Positions 1 through 6,264 of a DNA stretch of 11,768 nucleotides are shown here, piece by piece (the first letter of the stretch is position 1; each line of letters starts with the position of its first letter). A model generated the notes under the pieces. The model had not been told where the DNA came from and did not search any database. It was given only the letters and a program-made list of their open reading frames with translations. The position numbers and the translations under genes are program-made. The DNA lies in NCBI GenBank assembly GCA_021163705.1, contig JAGGTO010000092.1, positions 1 through 11,768 of the forward strand, written 5' to 3'. This DNA is from Thermoplasmata archaeon. GTDB lineage: Archaea > Thermoplasmatota > Thermoplasmata > Thermoplasmatales > Aciduliprofundaceae.

Positions 1-1017
1 ATGAGACTTGCCATACTGGCACATGGCATGTTTATTGGCTTCGGAGGAAAAACCGCCAGGGGAGTTTATCTTTACTCCCCCCACGAAATTGTTGCCATAA
101 TTGACAGAGATAGGGCAGGGAAATATGCATCAGATTTTTTCCCAGGTAAGAGAAAGGTTCCCATAGTGAAAAGTATAGATGAAGTTGGAGAATATGATAC
201 TCTCATAATAGGTGCTGCCCCCATCGGAGGAGCATTACCAGAGGACTGGAGAGAAGAGATAAAGAAAGCTCTTGAAGAAGGAAAAACCGTTATTTCAGGA
301 TTGCACTATTTTCTGAGTGAGGATAAGGAATTTGCAGAGATTGCAGAACGCACAGGTGCAAGGATATGGGATGTTCGCAAACCTCCTAAAAATTTAAGAG
401 TGGCGGATGGCAGCGGAAAAAATGTTAATACAGTATTAGTGGCAGGTACCGATTGCAGTGTTGGGAAGATGGTAACTGCCGTAGAGCTCACCAAGGAGGC
501 GAAAAGAAGAGGCATTAATGCAGGCTTTGTTGCAACTGGACAGACAGGTATAATGATAGGGTGCGATGCAGGTGCAGTTATAGACCGTATACCTGGGGAT
601 TTCATGGCAGGGGTAATGGAGGACATGGTGAAAAAAGTGGGAAAAGAGAAGGAGATGGTGTTCGTAGAGGGGCAGGGTGATATAGTGCATCCAGCATACA
701 GTGGTGTAACACTTGCAATTCTTCATGGCTCCTATGCGAAGAAAATAATAATTGCCCATGATCCAACAAGAAAAGAGCACTCAGGCTATGAAGGTCTGGG
801 ATTTCCAATATTGAGCCTGGAGAAGACTATAGAGCTCTATGAGGAGCTCGCTGCAAATGTATCTGGAGGAAAAGTTGTTGGTATATCCGTAGACGGAGAG
901 AATATGAGCGATGAGGAAATTGAGAAATATATTGAAAAAGTTGAGAGGGAGCTTGGATTACCAGCGGACGATGTTCTGAAACATGGCGCCGGAAAACTTC
1001 TGGATGCAATCCTCTAA
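1..1017 (+). CDS. DUF1611 / DgcN-like P-loop protein
   Basis: A 338-residue protein with the two-part DUF1611 layout. The N-terminal Rossmann-like part (about 1-130) opens with RLAILAHGMF and contains GGKTARGV, close to the family's typical start. The C-terminal P-loop NTPase-like part (about 142-338) has a Walker A-like GTDCSVGK at 149-156, a TGQTGIMIG strand-loop at 179-187 and VEGQGD at 222-227, a likely Walker B-like acidic site. Some bacterial members (DgcN) are described as D-glutamate N-acetyltransferases and are often beside an enolase-superfamily L-Ala-D/L-Glu epimerase; no such partner is seen here, but the gene begins at the very first base, so the upstream side is invisible. The start is taken at base 1 because the N-terminus matches the family; a slightly earlier start cannot be excluded. 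Its TAA stop lies two bases from the convergent nreA stop. Family assignment is firm; substrate is unknown. Confidence 0.85.
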   Translation: MRLAILAHGMFIGFGGKTARGVYLYSPHEIVAIIDRDRAGKYASDFFPGKRKVPIVKSIDEVGEYDTLIIGAAPIGGALPEDWREEIKKALEEGKTVISGLHYFLSEDKEFAEIAERTGARIWDVRKPPKNLRVADGSGKNVNTVLVAGTDCSVGKMVTAVELTKEAKRRGINAGFVATGQTGIMIGCDAGAVIDRIPGDFMAGVMEDMVKKVGKEKEMVFVEGQGDIVHPAYSGVTLAILHGSYAKKIIIAHDPTRKEHSGYEGLGFPILSLEKTIELYEELAANVSGGKVVGISVDGENMSDEEIEKYIEKVERELGLPADDVLKHGAGKLLDAIL

Positions 1018-1019
1018 GA

Positions 1020-2234
1020 TTATCTCATAAAATCCTCAAGCTTTTTCTGAAATTTCATATTTCTTAGTATTTTGCTTTTCTTGCTCCATCTCTTTACTCT
1101 GCTTTTATTTTCTGCAAACATTATTGCCCTATCAATCTCTCCAAATTTAACAGGTTTTTTGAGAAATGCGTTTCTCACGGTCTCTCTTATAACCCATACT
1201 CCAAGAGGTATCTTGTATTCAGGTTTTATCTCACGATATATGAGGACTTTTGCCTGTTTTCTTCTTCTGCTAAGATATTCCACTACCGCCAATCGAGCTG
1301 CATAATAAGCTCCTGTTATATTGCTAGCATAATCCTTTCTTCCCTCAAAGGGTTCGTAATCTTCACCAAGAGTGGAGGTGGATGGTGAATACAGTGAGCC
1401 CTTAAGCCAGGATTCTATCATCTCATATTCCCAGTTACCCGGAATGAGAATTATATGAAAATCGTTTCCCATAAAGGAGTTAAAGTAATACTCTATTTCT
1501 CCAATTTCATCATATTCCCTCACATTTTGAAGAAGCTTCCTTGAAATTATATCATCCACAGCAGTTATGCTCCACCTTGTGGGTACAAGTTTCCTCTCCC
1601 TTCCGAGGATACCTGAGGACAATAATCTCTGAAGGTAATCAACATCATAACCATAAGAATAAAGCTCATAAATTGCCGTGGTGGCTTTCAATCTTTCTTC
1701 CACAAGCATATCCACCTTTCTGGGGATGAGGGGATTATCCACAACATCAATCTTCCTCGGCTCTATTCTCGGACCTGTTGGATGGAAATAATCATCCACA
1801 TCCCCATATCCATATAATTTCTCTATCCATATCTCCGTGTCCAATGCTCTCTCCGACATGGCTATCTCCTGAGAGCTCTTCACAATTCTACCTTTCATCT
1901 TCTTAACATTAACTCTTTTGGCCGTCCGAATTAACGATGCAGTTCTTGAGAGAATATCCCCAAAAGTTTTTCCATACAGCTCCTTGGTGGATGAAAATAA
2001 TGCCTCTCTTTTTTCCGTTACAAGAGGTCCTGCAAGAACATTGGGATATCCAAATCTACCCACAAATATGCTTGGTGGAGAGGGACCATAAATTGAGCCC
2101 GATGAGAGTCTTATTCGTGGAAGATAGTCCTTCACACTCTCCAGTATGGGACATTTTGGCAATCCACACCATAGACGACCCTTGCATCTCGTGCATAATT
2201 CTCCAAACACATGGATGTTATTCATTGCCCCCAT
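1020..2234 (-). CDS. nreA: Nre-family archaeal DNA repair protein (NreA-like)
   Basis: A 404-residue protein with both Nre regions. The N-terminus has a zinc-finger-like cluster (C14, C17, C23, C28; CTRCKG then CGLPKCP), followed by the conserved SIYGPSPPSIFVGRFGYPNV block at about 47-66. The C-terminal part has YREIKPEYKIPLGVW at about 335-349. Nre proteins are archaeal factors tied to DNA damage repair, and NreA binds the PCNA sliding clamp. Here the protein ends in QKKLEDFMR: Q396, L399 and F402 fit a PCNA-interacting (PIP) box of the Q-x-x-hydrophobic-x-x-aromatic type, with M403 in place of the second aromatic. Two in-frame ATGs (M1 and M4) are possible starts; the TTTAAA at 2261-2266 is about 29 bases before M1, favouring a leaderless message from M1. 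Family is confident; the biochemical activity is not settled from sequence. Confidence 0.92.
   Translation of the reverse strand: MGAMNNIHVFGELCTRCKGRLWCGLPKCPILESVKDYLPRIRLSSGSIYGPSPPSIFVGRFGYPNVLAGPLVTEKREALFSSTKELYGKTFGDILSRTASLIRTAKRVNVKKMKGRIVKSSQEIAMSERALDTEIWIEKLYGYGDVDDYFHPTGPRIEPRKIDVVDNPLIPRKVDMLVEERLKATTAIYELYSYGYDVDYLQRLLSSGILGRERKLVPTRWSITAVDDIISRKLLQNVREYDEIGEIEYYFNSFMGNDFHIILIPGNWEYEMIESWLKGSLYSPSTSTLGEDYEPFEGRKDYASNITGAYYAARLAVVEYLSRRRKQAKVLIYREIKPEYKIPLGVWVIRETVRNAFLKKPVKFGEIDRAIMFAENKSRVKRWSKKSKILRNMKFQKKLEDFMR
1023..1049 (-). other. C-terminal PIP-box-like motif of NreA
   Basis: The last nine codons of nreA encode QKKLEDFMR. This matches the archaeal PCNA-interaction consensus at glutamine 1, hydrophobic 4 and aromatic 7; position 8 is Met rather than a second aromatic. 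Its place at the extreme C-terminus is where such motifs usually sit in Nre proteins. Confidence 0.6.
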
Positions 2235-2251
2235 TTATTTTTTGTGAAAAT

Positions 2252-2266
2252 GTTATTATCTTTAAA
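2252..2266. promoter_or_regulatory. Shared AT-rich divergent core promoter
   Basis: The 46-base gap between nreA (-) and the small zinc protein (+) holds one AT block, TTATTATCTTTAAAT nearby. On the minus strand TTTAAA (2261-2266) is about 29 bases before the nreA ATG. On the plus strand the TTATTA part is about 26 bases before the ATG at 2281. Both spacings fit archaeal TATA boxes driving leaderless or nearly leaderless messages. No convincing Shine-Dalgarno site is present for either gene at normal spacing. Confidence 0.5.
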
Positions 2267-2284
2267 TGCCATGGGGTGCCATGG
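2267..2284. repeat. Tandem 8-bp direct repeat over a start codon
   Basis: TGCCATGG occurs twice (2267-2274 and 2277-2284), ten bases apart start to start, about one helical turn. Each copy contains the palindrome CCATGG. The second copy contains the ATG at 2281. It could be a regulator site or chance. Confidence 0.5.
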
Positions 2285-2475
2285 CTGAGAAGACCTGCGA
2301 TGTGGTAGGATGTGATAAACCTGCAGTTAAAACAGTAGCAAGGAAAAAAGCAGAAAAGGTACTGAATCTTAAAGGCGGTAAGAGCACAAAGGTCCATCTC
2401 TGCAAAGAACATTACAAGGAATTCAAGAAGAAGACAAAGAAGGAGAGAGAGATCGAAAGATTAGGGTGGGTCTAA
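2281..2475 (+). CDS. Small conserved archaeal zinc-binding protein
   Basis: A 64-residue basic protein beginning MAEKTCDVVGCDKPAVKT. The candidate zinc ligands are C6, C11, C41 and H44 (C-x4-C, 29 residues, then C-x2-H in HLCKEHYKEFKK), followed by a very lysine/glutamate-rich helix ending ERLGWV. It resembles a family of tiny archaeal proteins with a CxxxxC...CxxHYKEFKK pattern and no assigned function; a role in nucleic-acid or ribosome binding would be a guess from charge and size. The start at 2281 is preferred over an in-frame ATG at 2266, because the extra five residues (MPWGA) look non-native and the TATA-like block is better spaced from 2281. The TAA stop overlaps the stop of the convergent zinc-ribbon gene. 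Confidence 0.75.
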   Translation: MAEKTCDVVGCDKPAVKTVARKKAEKVLNLKGGKSTKVHLCKEHYKEFKKKTKKEREIERLGWV

Positions 2476-2867
2476 CCCTTATATCTAAAAATGTATCTTA
2501 CGGGCATCCTCAGCTTCTTTCCTGTCCAGTAGGGACAGCTTGTACATTTGAATCCAATGGTTACTTTTTTCCCCTCAAGTGTGGCATTTTCAATTTTCAC
2601 CATTTTTCCACCACATACTGGGCAGACATTAATTTCCTCAATCTCCCTTTCCATGAGCTTGTACCTTATCTCCATCCTTATTTTCCCAGTTCTGAGTGCT
2701 ATGATTCTCATCCTTCTTGGAGTGAGCTTGTAGCTTTTATTTCTTCTTTTTAAATGCTTCATTACCTCTCTATGAAGCTCATTCTGAGATTCAATACTCC
2801 CTCTTCTTTTTAATATTTTGAGGATTATATCTGCAACCTCATCCTCCCTGGGAATCTCATAACTCAT
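2472..2867 (-). CDS. Winged-helix plus zinc-ribbon protein, function unknown
   Basis: A 131-residue protein starting MSYEIPRED. Residues about 8-70 are helical and basic, reading as a winged-helix-like domain (ADIILKILKRRGSI, then LTPRRMRIIALRTG). Residues about 80-115 form a zinc ribbon with two knuckles: C82-x2-C85 (CPVCGGKM) and C108-x2-C111 (CTSCPYW). This architecture suggests an archaeal nucleic-acid-binding or transcription-associated protein, but I do not recognise a named family. A TTG at 2876 would add three residues; the ATG at 2867 is chosen because a strong TATA box (TTTATATA, 2891-2898) lies about 26 bases upstream, exactly the spacing expected for a leaderless message. The gene is just downstream of the KaiC-like pair on the same strand but has its own promoter. 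Confidence 0.75.
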   Translation of the reverse strand: MSYEIPREDEVADIILKILKRRGSIESQNELHREVMKHLKRRNKSYKLTPRRMRIIALRTGKIRMEIRYKLMEREIEEINVCPVCGGKMVKIENATLEGKKVTIGFKCTSCPYWTGKKLRMPVRYIFRYKG

Positions 2868-2888
2868 CAAAAGCAATATAATTTTTTA

Positions 2889-2900
2889 AGTATATAAACT
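2889..2900 (-). promoter_or_regulatory. TATA box for the zinc-ribbon gene
   Basis: On the minus strand AGTTTATATACT matches the archaeal TATA consensus. It follows almost directly after the TGA stop of the second KaiC-like gene and is centred about 26-27 bases before the ATG at 2867. There is no Shine-Dalgarno sequence in between, so the transcript is probably leaderless. Confidence 0.7.
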
Positions 2901-2902
2901 CT

Positions 2903-3631
2903 TCATCTTAGCACAAATATTCCATCCTCAGTGATATACATCCTCTTTGGCTTGGGATCATAATCACTTCCCCTCATTTTTAAAACTCTAATGTATCTCT
3001 CGTATCCAGATGAAGTAAGCTTCTTTTCTATTTTTATAACACCAGAGCTCAGAAGCATTTCCGCTCTTAAATCCATATCATCTGAGGCAGTTATAAGGGT
3101 AGTAGCTCCTATACTTGGGAAGAATGTGAAGAGCCTATGAACTCCCTGCATTTGATAACTTTCCTCCATGGCAAATTTTTTGAATACCGTGAGAGAATCC
3201 AGCACCACCCTATCGTACTTCCATTTTTTCAAATCGTTCAATATCTTTATTATCAAGCCCTCCACACTCAGCTCCCCCTTTTCAACCTTCTTTTCAGTTT
3301 TGTGGGCTGCACTTATCTCTCCCTTTGCGGTGATATCCCTTACAGATGGCGTGGTGGAATAAAGCATTCGAGAGGGGACGGCATCCATAACTCGCAACTT
3401 GCTCAGATTCCATCCAAATCCCAGAATTACATTTTGAAGCACTATAGAGGGGGGCTTGTCCACAGCTATGTACAGGCAGTTCTCCCCGTTATTTAAACCC
3501 TCCAGCAGGAATCTTGCTGCAATTATAGTTTTCCCAGCTCCGGTTGGACCTGTGAGAAGATAAGTATATCCTTCCCGAAGCCCTCCATCAAGCATTTTAT
3601 CCAGTCCAGTTATACCAAATTTTTTCCTCAT
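2903..3631 (-). CDS. KaiC-like RecA-fold ATPase, distal of a pair
   Basis: A single-domain KaiC/RadA-superfamily protein of 242 residues. It starts with the usual FGITGLDKMLDGGLREG entry, then Walker A GPTGAGKT at 28-35 and Walker B RVVLDS at 141-146. After strand 2 (CLYIAVDKPP, 52-61) the paired catalytic glutamates of KaiC are replaced by Asp-Lys, so ATP turnover may be weak or altered. A charged stretch at about 96-121 sits before the Walker B helix. It overlaps the upstream paralogue by four bases (ATGA) and has a good ribosome-binding site GGAGG at 3640-3644, so translation is probably coupled. Archaeal single-domain KaiC-like proteins act in signalling or motility control (FlaH is one); no archaellum gene is seen here, so the role is open. 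Confidence 0.85.
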   Translation of the reverse strand: MRKKFGITGLDKMLDGGLREGYTYLLTGPTGAGKTIIAARFLLEGLNNGENCLYIAVDKPPSIVLQNVILGFGWNLSKLRVMDAVPSRMLYSTTPSVRDITAKGEISAAHKTEKKVEKGELSVEGLIIKILNDLKKWKYDRVVLDSLTVFKKFAMEESYQMQGVHRLFTFFPSIGATTLITASDDMDLRAEMLLSSGVIKIEKKLTSSGYERYIRVLKMRGSDYDPKPKRMYITEDGIFVLR

Positions 3632-4386
3632 GCACCTTTCCTCCTCACAAATTTAAGATAGAACTTCTCCTCCACCCCAAACCCACTATTCGTTAACTTG
3701 AGGGGAATATTCTCAACATCACATTTAAACGAAGATTTCTCCACAATAAGATTAATTGCCTTGTTTGAATTGGGGACCTTCTGAAGATAAAAGACAGAAT
3801 CCATGATTGATTTCTCAATCAGAAGATCTTCAAAATCCTCGGCTATGACAAGAACGGTGGAATGGGAATATGTGAGAAGAAACTGGAGAAAGGCGTGAAC
3901 TCCTGCCATTGGATTTAAACCTCTCATATAGAAGTACCTAAGGGAGGTTATGGAATCTACCACTACCCTTTCATACCTCCTTCTATCAAACACATTTTTC
4001 AAGGTGGATTGGAGGGAGAGAACATCAGCTTCAAACATCTTCTCCTTTTTACCAATTTCTTTCATTTTAATTGGATATGCTATGGGTGTTACCTCCCTCA
4101 CAGGTTTAACCTCTGCCTTCCCCGAAATTATGGGAAAGGCATCAAAGATGTAAATATCATCAAGCAGAAGATCCAGATTCTCAAAATCTTTAGCCACACT
4201 AACTCCTGACTGATCTAGTGAAATATAAAGAACCTCCTCACCCCTCCTTGCCCCATGGGAAAGATACTGCATTCCTAAAATACTTTTTCCCGAGCCAGGA
4301 GGTCCATAGAGGAGATTCACCGTTCCCTCCTTGAGACCAGGCACGAAAACCTCTATGTTCTTTATGCCCAGCGATGCCATGCTCAT
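3628..4386 (-). CDS. KaiC-like RecA-fold ATPase, proximal of a pair
   Basis: A 252-residue single-domain KaiC-like protein. Walker A is GPPGSGKS (28-35) and Walker B is RVVVDS (140-145). The segment after strand 2 reads VLYISLDQSG (52-61), so the KaiC Glu-Glu catalytic pair is again absent, here Asp-Gln. It has a longer charged insertion (about 88-122) than its partner, and a divergent C-terminal third ending FYLKFVRRKGA. It is the first gene of a two-gene unit whose second member starts inside its stop codon, suggesting the two products work together, perhaps as a hetero-oligomer (inference). Starts at M1 (4386) and M3 (4380) are both possible. A TATA-like ATATTAAATA at 4411-4420 supports a start near 4386 with almost no leader. 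Confidence 0.85.
   Translation of the reverse strand: MSMASLGIKNIEVFVPGLKEGTVNLLYGPPGSGKSILGMQYLSHGARRGEEVLYISLDQSGVSVAKDFENLDLLLDDIYIFDAFPIISGKAEVKPVREVTPIAYPIKMKEIGKKEKMFEADVLSLQSTLKNVFDRRRYERVVVDSITSLRYFYMRGLNPMAGVHAFLQFLLTYSHSTVLVIAEDFEDLLIEKSIMDSVFYLQKVPNSNKAINLIVEKSSFKCDVENIPLKLTNSGFGVEEKFYLKFVRRKGA
3640..3644 (-). promoter_or_regulatory. Shine-Dalgarno site inside an ATGA-coupled junction
   Basis: GGAGG on the minus strand lies eight bases before the ATG of the distal KaiC-like gene, within the end of the upstream reading frame. It contrasts with the genes that open transcripts here, several of which lack such a site, and supports the start at 3631. Confidence 0.7.
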
Positions 4387-4410
4387 CTGGATAAGGAATA
4401 TACCTGCAAA

Positions 4411-4420
4411 TATTTAATAT
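4411..4420 (-). promoter_or_regulatory. TATA-like element before the KaiC-like pair
   Basis: ATATTAAATA on the minus strand, centred about 29 bases before the ATG at 4386, in the 54-base gap behind the DppC-like stop codon. The spacing fits a nearly leaderless transcript and suggests the KaiC-like pair is expressed apart from the permease genes, although read-through is possible. Confidence 0.45.
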
Positions 4421-4440
4421 ATTCTCATTGCCATGTTATG

Positions 4441-6264
4441 TCACAGCATGGTTGTATCCTCAGGAATCATATTATCGTGAATATCCTTAGAGAGGAGATA
4501 TATAGATATAACCAGGAGCATTAGAGTTAGAAGCGGTGGGAGACTTATCCACCATCTGTCCCAAATACCCACAAAGTATCCATTTGCAATCATCCATCCC
4601 CAGCTCAGCACCATGTAATTTCCAAAGCCCAGGAAGGAAACCCCAACTTCAAGAAGTAGGGCCATAGCTGCTCCTGATAATGCATATACCATGGATACCA
4701 TTATCACCTCAGGAAGGATGTGCATCACCATTATTCTGATATTGCTCGCCCCCATTACCCTTGCAGCTTCAATAAATGGCTTTTCCTTTATCACCTTGGT
4801 GTAGTTTCTCACAGCCCTTGCCTCTATGGGCCAAACAGCAAATAAGGATGCCAGTAGGGTGGCATTAACATGCTGGGTTATTCCAAGGACAAAGAGCATA
4901 AGGGCCGCATACCCAATTGCAGGTATCAGAAGAAAAGAATCGGATAGAAGTCTCAGAATGTCATCCACAGGACCTGTATAATACCCTGCAAGAATTCCTA
5001 TTGTTGTACCAATAAGTGCCACAACAAACGCACTAACAAGCGCTATGTATATCTCAGTCCTAAATGACCATAGAAGCTGAGATAGGACATCTCTGCCTGT
5101 ATTATCAGTTCCCAGAGGATACTTTTTATTGGGAGGTAGTGGTGTGATGAGCTTTCCACTGGCACTGAAGATGAGTATATCCCTTCCCTTATATGCCACG
5201 ACATCCCTGGATGTATAGCTTATCTTATTCACAAAAATATTCTCCGCAGGAAACTCATACCCCCACTGGATTTCACCAGTGCTGAGAAGTACAAATCCTA
5301 TTTTCCCACCGGTGAATTTAACTGATAGCCCATCTATCCACGGATCCATAAAGTATTTCTTTACTCCCTTAAGGATCCAAGAATATCCCCCACCGAGAAT
5401 ATTCACCTTTCCAAAAGTATGCTCAGCTGAGATAGCAAATAGAGACTGGCCATAGTATTCAAGATGCACTATCTTTTCTCCCAGGGAAAATTTCTTTACT
5501 ATTTCACCATCCCCTGGATTGATCCTATCCACCACATTTCCCTCGCCCACATACACATAGTTTCCCTCATAACTGCTCAAAAATATTGGATTGGATGTGA
5601 AATTTCCATTAATTTTCCATTTTATTTCTCCATCGTAGTATATCTTCCACAGCTCGGTGGGGTAGCTTATATAAATGGACTTAAAATCCATGTGCAATCC
5701 CAGCGGTATTTCTTTAACCACCATTTTAAATTCAGGTCTTTCCACAGGATAGAGAGAATATATTTCAATGGTGGAATTTCCATAAGCAGCAAAGCCTGCA
5801 AATGGTATGAATGGCTGCTCAATTATGAATAGTTTCTCAGTAGAAATGTTATAGCTCTTAAGCTCCATATTCTGTGGATTGTACCAATAAACTCTTTGCG
5901 ATGAGTGGAAGATTATGGAGGTGGTCGTTAAGTAGTGAAGAAGATAAAGTTCTGAATAGGAATCCCTGCTCAGATTATACTGGAATATTGTATTCTCAGA
6001 AGATAAATCAAGGGCAATGAACCTGCATTTCTCTGTGATCATATAAAGAATGTTATTTACCGCCGTAGCTTTAATTATATTCTCAGAAAATGTTATGTTT
6101 TTCAAAATTTGTGGAGCAAATATATCTTCCGGAGGAGCCTTGTAATAGAGGGGATTGGGCATATTCAAATACGGGACTATGAGAGCCACCACTATATAGC
6201 CCAGTATTATCAAGGCGGAAATTTTTCCCATCCATGAGAGCTTTATACTCTTCAATATTCTCAT
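4441..6264 (-). CDS. DppC/OppC-type ABC permease with inserted beta-propeller-like ectodomain
   Basis: A 607-residue inner subunit of a peptide/nickel-type ABC importer, about twice the usual 280-320. TM1 is at about 13-32. The first outside loop, normally 30-50 residues, is here about 330 residues (48-378) before the conserved YPLGTDNTGRDVLSQLLWS (382-400). The insert shows about eight repeats of a short strand-turn-strand pattern ending in motifs such as DGEIKWKI, DGEIVKKF and STGEIQWGYEF, typical of quinoprotein (PQQ-like) propeller blades. Sequons N56, N97, N139, N163 and N221 agree with an outside position. The permease core follows, with five further TMs and the ATPase-docking EAA loop at about 494-520 (IEAARVMGASNIRIMVMHIL). 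It starts inside the stop of the DppB-like gene (ATGA), with GGGTGA four bases upstream as ribosome-binding site. Substrate specificity is unknown. Confidence 0.9.
   Translation of the reverse strand: MRILKSIKLSWMGKISALIILGYIVVALIVPYLNMPNPLYYKAPPEDIFAPQILKNITFSENIIKATAVNNILYMITEKCRFIALDLSSENTIFQYNLSRDSYSELYLLHYLTTTSIIFHSSQRVYWYNPQNMELKSYNISTEKLFIIEQPFIPFAGFAAYGNSTIEIYSLYPVERPEFKMVVKEIPLGLHMDFKSIYISYPTELWKIYYDGEIKWKINGNFTSNPIFLSSYEGNYVYVGEGNVVDRINPGDGEIVKKFSLGEKIVHLEYYGQSLFAISAEHTFGKVNILGGGYSWILKGVKKYFMDPWIDGLSVKFTGGKIGFVLLSTGEIQWGYEFPAENIFVNKISYTSRDVVAYKGRDILIFSASGKLITPLPPNKKYPLGTDNTGRDVLSQLLWSFRTEIYIALVSAFVVALIGTTIGILAGYYTGPVDDILRLLSDSFLLIPAIGYAALMLFVLGITQHVNATLLASLFAVWPIEARAVRNYTKVIKEKPFIEAARVMGASNIRIMVMHILPEVIMVSMVYALSGAAMALLLEVGVSFLGFGNYMVLSWGWMIANGYFVGIWDRWWISLPPLLTLMLLVISIYLLSKDIHDNMIPEDTTML
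5131..6123 (-). other. Beta-propeller-like insertion in the DppC-like permease
   Basis: Codons 48-378 of the DppC-like gene encode a beta-rich segment without membrane helices, placed between TM1 and the GTDNTGRDVL motif. Blade-like units can be followed at about 63-98, 104-140, 145-183, 192-218, 233-260, 270-298, 311-337 and 345-373. Each pairs a hydrophobic strand with a final G-E-I-x-W-like strand. Blade number is an eye estimate. Confidence 0.65.

Noticed and set aside
436..780. Open frame of 114 codons on the minus strand
   Set aside because: It lies fully antisense to the DUF1611 gene; its composition (many His, Cys, Tyr) is typical of a shadow frame.
1017..1060. Possible terminator between the DUF1611 gene and nreA
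   Set aside because: Only one short T run (five T) occurs inside the end of nreA and no stable stem was found, so no terminator is claimed.
2868..2876. TTG start adding three residues to the zinc-ribbon protein
   Set aside because: The TATA box at 2891-2898 is too close to it (about 18 bases) and is ideally spaced from the ATG at 2867.
3137..3496. Open frame of 119 codons on the plus strand
   Set aside because: It is antisense to the distal KaiC-like gene, whose motifs are intact; the product has no recognisable domain and no promoter or ribosome-binding site.
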